A DNA stretch of 23,753 nucleotides from Perkinsus olseni (Eukaryota > Perkinsozoa > Perkinsida), in the NCBI GenBank assembly GCA_013115125.1, contig JABANN010000515.1, positions 1-23,753 on the forward strand, read 5' to 3'. Shown here in pieces: positions 19,874-23,753 of this stretch. Within the stretch, counting starts at the first letter, position 1, and each line of letters begins with the position of its first letter. The position numbers were made by a program, and so were the translations under genes. The notes below the pieces were generated by a model. That model saw only the letters and a list, made by a program, of their open reading frames with translations. It made no database searches and had not been told where the DNA came from.

Positions 19874-21576
19874 ACGGGCGAGCGCTATGTTTGCGCGCTG
19901 ATTTTCACGGTTACAGCGCACTTAAAGATCTCGGCGCCAGCAGGTTAGGTTGGAGCAAGCATGTCCTTCTATTCATGTGCTGCTTGGGGGCGCCGTTAGG
20001 CTGGCTGAGGCCATTGATAAACGTTTTACTTGTGATTCGTATAATCTACTTGACGTGGATAATTCCGTTCCCACTCTAGAAAAGTTCTTGACGCCGTTGG
20101 GTTATGGTTGAACGCCTCACTAGTGTCTCGTATAGCCTTGCAAATCAGGCGGGTACTATCTAGTTCCCAATCGGGAAACATCCTCAGATGCCAAGTATCA
20201 CACTCATGCGTCTGCGCGAGACTTTCTCATGCCGCGCGACGCCGTTTGGATTTTGTATCAGAAGGAGTTGTTTGCTTATACCGGTTCGCACGTTCCGTCT
20301 TGCCGGCCGGGCGGTACACGAGACATAACTCAGAATGGCATCAATTTCTACACGTGAAGATGGTGCTGAATTGATTGTGAGTTTCAGAATTGGTTCGTCG
20401 AGAACGAATTAAGGAGAGTGGGTGGGAAATTTTGGTGGTAAACTCATCAGGAGTATCTTTTTTATATATGAAGTCCCCTCATGCAGTTCGGCTTGCCAGC
20501 CCTTCTTCGGCTGTCGTATTAGCGAGGACCAGTCGTAGGGACAGGGGGCCCGGGTCGAAGGAGATGGAGTTGGTCCAGACGATCGGCGTTTTGTGGGGAG
20601 AAGTTAAGAAACGGTAATAAAGGAGGGAATTCTCCGCACTGCGAGCAGTGTCGATCAGAAAGATATTATACAAGCATAGCAGAGTACTGACGTCGTTCTC
20701 GAAGCTTCGGCGAGGTGGAAAGCCCAGTCATCTTGGGGCAGCGAATATAGTGATAAAAATCGGTTGGATGTTTTTCACTCGGCACTTTTCTGGAGTTCTC
20801 TTACTCATCAGAGGTCAGTCGTAGCTGCCCTGCTCTTGCCACGCTAATTGGTAGGAGGGAGCGGCATTCCAAAGATGTATCTAGGTTGATTTAGGCATGA
20901 TATGAGTAGAATGGTTCTCGTGTCGTATTTTGTGCTATCTTTTCTGGAAGTCTTGGATAATTTTCTTCATTTGCGGAGCTTTTCGTTTGTTGCTTGAAAC
21001 GCCTGTCGCACGACCTCGACGTTCAGAAGTTCGCATCGTTTGCCGACCATTCAGGGACGCGGCTTTGAAGGGCGCAACGAAAGAAGTCACCGCGCTTAGG
21101 AAGGAGAACAAACGTTTGCGGCGAATTGCAGCTAAACAGCAAGTGCGAGTTCAGGATGGAGGCAGTGATTTCCATCTGCTCGATCCAAAAACCCCCCGAA
21201 TTCCAGTCTCGTCGATCAGCCGTAGTCGATCACTACCAAGAGTTTTATGTTGGAGTTTCGCCCGTGATGTGAAAATCACTAGTGAAAAACACATTCACGA
21301 TCGTATTACGATCGTAAAAATGAATACTTTATATTTTACCTCCAAATTATGTATAATTTTCTCTATTATTTTTTGATAGATTTCGTATTTGTTATATTAT
21401 GACGACATGTGTATATTCTATGTCGTTTCATGATTCCATCAATTGTTAGAATATTTATATTTCTATATCTCTATTTTTTGGAATCCTTGTGAATGCAGGA
21501 GATTCAGGAGCCTTTGAGGGACTCGATATCACCGGTCCTTGATAGAGGACAACTTATGGAGGGAAATGCTACCTGA
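19593..21576 (+). CDS. 327-residue coiled-coil protein, seven exons
   Basis: Exons 19593-19817, 19944-20106, 20188-20313, 20388-20613, 20685-20762, 21055-21142 and 21499-21576 are all in phase. Distinct parts: a basic N-terminus; RLAEAIDKRFTCDSYNLLDV and EKFLTPLGY in exon 2; ARDFLMPRDAVWILYQKELF in exon 3; RRERIKESGWEILVVNSSGV in exon 4; and a clear heptad coiled coil (EVTALRKENKRLRRIAAKQQ) in exon 6. The block around RRERIKESGWEILVV loosely recalls the end of a RAP-type nucleic-acid-binding domain, but I cannot claim it. The last exon is uncertain, because the same stretch is open in another frame (LWREMLPEGGLERAAFDEPL). Exon 1 overlaps the long form of the opposite gene. Function unknown. 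Confidence 0.55.
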
Positions 21577-21634
21577 AGGTGGACTGGAACGAGCTGCTTT
21601 CGATGAGCCTCTCTGGATGAGGGAGGCGCAATAG

Positions 21635-22373
21635 TTTTCTGTCTGAGAAAAAGGATTGTCGAAATTATGTCGATCAGGCATGCTATCAAAAACCTGAATC
21701 AAAATGGTAAAATCCCTACCTTCATATCATGTTCGGAGATGTTGAGTATTTTCCGGTGATGCGTCAGCGAGGTTCTTGGCAGTTTTTGCTCTCAGAATTG
21801 CCACTCGAGGCTGATGCATGAGGGAGAGTCTGTTGTACGGTGTGAAGTTTGCAAGGATAAATGTAGTACTGGATGTGGCTTGGCTGAGGCGAGTAGGGAG
21901 GGGGCATGATAACTGGCCTCTTCGAAGTGCAGGTGGCCAACTTAGTTCCGAATTAGATATGCAGCTTAGTTTCAAGTTGAAACTATAAATCATCATTCGG
22001 AAGATTGTTAAGTGGAGCTTTAATGATTCTCGAAGAAAGTCAGTATCGATCTATTGAGTCATCGTAGCTCGCACTGGTATGGTGCTGTTGTTCACGGACC
22101 GGTTGGGCGTGGTTCGGCTTTGTACCGTAGCGGCTAAGTTCTTGGGTGTTTCGGAGAAATTTCGGTGACGAAAATAGAATAGGTTATGCGTTGCTGTTAT
22201 GCATAGCAAGGCGCTGTTGTTATGCATATGTTCTCTCGTGGTGCTACCGAGGATCGAACCTGGGTGTTTCGGTAGGGATGGATGATCAGCAACGTGCTAG
22301 ACTAATTGAAGCCGAGGATACTATAGCTAGTTTGAAGCTGACTATCGGTTACTTGGAGCGAGAAAACGCGTAA
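21635..22373 (+). CDS. Cys-rich, probable zinc-binding, and coiled-coil protein; 5' end unresolved
   Basis: Exons 21635-21706, 21783-21892 and 22276-22373 join in phase. The first two form a dense Cys cluster: DCRNYVDQACYQKPESK, then (C)FCSQNCHSRLMHEG and RCEVCKDKCSTGCG, with nine or more Cys in about 50 residues, as in treble-clef or RING/PHD-like zinc domains. The spacing matches none I can name. The third is a coiled coil (QQRARLIEAEDTIASLKLTI, GYLERENA) ending in TAA. No start codon is found for the first exon, so it may instead be spliced to the coiled-coil gene to the left. A GTAAGC donor at 22370 could carry the coiled coil into the next gene, but the phase does not match. Confidence 0.45.
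22188..22276. repeat. Direct repeats and an inverted repeat around a tRNA-like B-box
   Basis: The 18-mers at 22188-22205 and 22211-22228 match at 16 positions. TGGGTGTTTCGG occurs exactly at 22143-22154 and 22261-22272. CTACCGA at 22244-22250 is inverted as TCGGTAG at 22269-22275, enclosing GGATCGAACCTGGG, a T-arm-like sequence. The right arm supplies the TAG acceptor of the coiled-coil exon at 22276. Confidence 0.6.
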
Positions 22374-22397
22374 GCAGGGCCCAGTACCGCGACCTAG

Positions 22398-23119
22398 TAT
22401 TCTGTTCATCGAGAGAATAATCTGCACTTGGAAATTAAACTGGTTATGGAGCACCTTTGTGATAGGAAGCTGCATTCGGAGTTGGAGAAGAATCATAGGT
22501 TGAAGATGGTCAGTGATGAGTCCTGCGGATCCGCTGTCCGGAAGGAAGCTGGGTGAGGTTATTTTGAGCGGAGCGATGCGGTAGTGCATATATGTCAGAG
22601 TACGCCGAGAGGTTATAGATGAGCTACTAGAGAGGTTGGACAGTGCTTGTGACAAAATAAAAGATACGTCTTATGCTGAAAACGGGTAATACTCTCGATT
22701 TATTGTAACCACAACCCAGGCCGGCAATCTGTGGTTGCATGTTGGGTCGCGGTGGAACAGATCTCAGAAACTCACGATTCTCATGCACTATCACTTCTTT
22801 CATACTCACTATCCTTACAGTTCACGGGCTTCGTTTTCTTTTCTTTTCTTGGTATCTGTGGTATTAGCGAGGAACAATAATAACCGCTTGTAAGGATTGT
22901 GAGTATAAATACACATAGATTGAAGTATTGAATTGATACGAATTAAGAATAGATAGGAATTAAGAATATTCCTCTGTTACCTGCAGGGGCCCTTCATTGG
23001 TCAGACATTCTGATGGCGACGAAGCTCGATGGGACCGGATACTGTGGGGCGTCGGAGTGAGCCCGATCGGGTCTCGAAGAGGGCACCATGACACGGAGAC
23101 GGATAGTGATTCTGACTAG
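22398..23119 (+). CDS. Coiled-coil protein with Asp/Ser-rich acidic tail
   Basis: Exons 22398-22552, 22599-22685 and 22987-23119 join in phase. Exon 1 (NNLHLEIKLVMEHLCDRKLH, SELEKNHRLKM) and exon 2 (REVIDELLERLDSACDKIKD) are heptad-rich helices. Exon 3 (HSDGDEARWDRILWGVGVSP) ends in DTETDSDSD and a TAG stop. An internal ATG at 22446 could be the start; the frame is open upstream to 22398, after a CTAG acceptor. Continuity of the coiled coil suggests this is the rest of the gene to its left, but the intron phases disagree (2 against 0), so a small exon may be missing. No family recognised. Confidence 0.5.
22834..22850. repeat. (TTTTC)n simple repeat
   Basis: About three and a half TTTTC units in the 301-nt intron between exons 22599-22685 and 22987-23119. 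Confidence 0.85.
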
Positions 23120-23491
23120 TCGTTGGAGTATGTATGTTTTGTTGCTCAATTAGAGGGTTGTTGTCGGTGGGAAAATTGAACCTGGGTGGGTTACAGAGGG
23201 GCGTTTCAGCTCGTTTATATTCATGTCGGCTACAGAGGATTTTGATACAACGGCACCGTTGGGACGCGAGGTGATAGGAGCGTACGGTCATTGAACGTCT
23301 CTCCTCGGCTCTCGGATGGAATAGGATGTCCAGCTGTGTCTCACTTGCAGACTTCGATGGACCGCGTAGCGCCAGGATGTTTCGAGAAAATTGTGTAGTT
23401 CGTCGCGCTGAGGGGACCAGCGTATGGTTTCTACTGAAGGCTTAATCGAAGTTTCTTGCTGATCCGGAATGCGCGCCTGTCCGGGAGTGAC
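23120..23491. other. Spacer, no gene seen
   Basis: Lies between the acidic-tailed coiled-coil gene and the last first-exon. I see no convincing exon, tRNA or repeat. TTGAACCTGGG near 23175 is a weak T-arm resemblance only. Confidence 0.35.
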
Positions 23492-23753
23492 ATGGCGATG
23501 AGCGTTCAAGATTCTATGGCTTTGTTCTGGTTAGAGGAGGCCGAACAGACCGAAAGCGTGGAGAGTGTCCGGTTTTTCGAGTTTACCGGATACTGCTGGG
23601 GCAACCTGGAGAACTCGAGAAGGGCACATGATCAAGAACCAGAGCTTCTATGGGTGAGACTGGACTCCAGTCACTGGAGTATGTAGATGGATGACGATTG
23701 CTCGCATCGTATCTTCCGGCATATCTTGTCACACCTCGCTCCGCCCAGCGGTT
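23492..23753 (+). CDS. First exon of an acidic protein, cut by the right edge
   Basis: The exon is 23492-23653: an ATG in fair context, 54 codons (MAMSVQDSMALFWLEEAEQT, ESVESVRFFEFTGYCWGNLE, NSRRAHDQEPELLW) and a GTGAGA donor in phase 0; the rest to the edge is intron. No signal peptide; it is acidic with several aromatics. Part of the exon (ACCGGATACTG, then GAGAAGGGCACATGA) resembles the last exon of the gene to its left, so the two may share an old duplication. No family recognised. Confidence 0.45.

Noticed and set aside
1-23753. CRISPR arrays, bacterial operons, LTRs or transposase genes
   Set aside because: I looked for spaced direct repeats, Shine-Dalgarno-led genes, long terminal repeats and transposase or reverse-transcriptase motifs and saw none. 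The splicing and tRNA pattern is eukaryotic.

Overview
This is a gene-dense piece of a unicellular eukaryote's nuclear genome, mid-range in GC. Almost no gene is a single open frame. Coding sequence is cut into short exons, some only 22-40 nt, joined by GT-AG introns that are often about 45-100 nt. I rebuilt gene models by hand by matching reading frame, intron phase and splice signals. The two complete tRNA genes, both Leu, are eukaryotic in form. Nothing seen fixes the lineage; a protist is the best guess. There is no cDNA or homology search behind any model, so exon borders are inferences, strongest where the protein family is recognisable.

Layout, left to right. (1) 1-6280, minus: a secreted beta-N-acetylhexosaminidase (GH20) with at least 15 exons; its C-terminus runs off the left edge. 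This is the one family I recognise with confidence. (2) 6281-8155: two tRNA-Leu genes, CAA on minus and UAG on plus, two weak minus-strand ORF candidates, tRNA-derived debris and hairpins. (3) 8156-10600, minus: a many-exon single-pass membrane protein of unknown family. (4) 11455-17764, minus: six small genes head to tail. One is a mucin-like surface protein with a signal peptide, 22 consecutive Thr and a C-terminal hydrophobic anchor. Another is a 115-residue type I membrane protein. The other four are short proteins with no recognised family. (5) 18228-18881, plus: a small predicted secreted protein, convergent with a minus-strand candidate at 19064-19873. (6) 19593-23753, plus: a 327-residue coiled-coil protein, a Cys-rich/coiled-coil protein, a coiled-coil protein with an acidic tail, and the first exon of another gene cut by the right edge.

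Recurring themes. tRNA-like fragments with B-box (GGTTCGANNCC) sequences lie in introns and spacers and look like decayed tRNA-derived SINEs. The hexosaminidase, the mucin and the other signal-peptide proteins would all act in the secretory pathway or at the cell surface, but nothing in the sequence shows that they work together. The most unusual stretch is the tandem run of tiny same-strand genes around the mucin.
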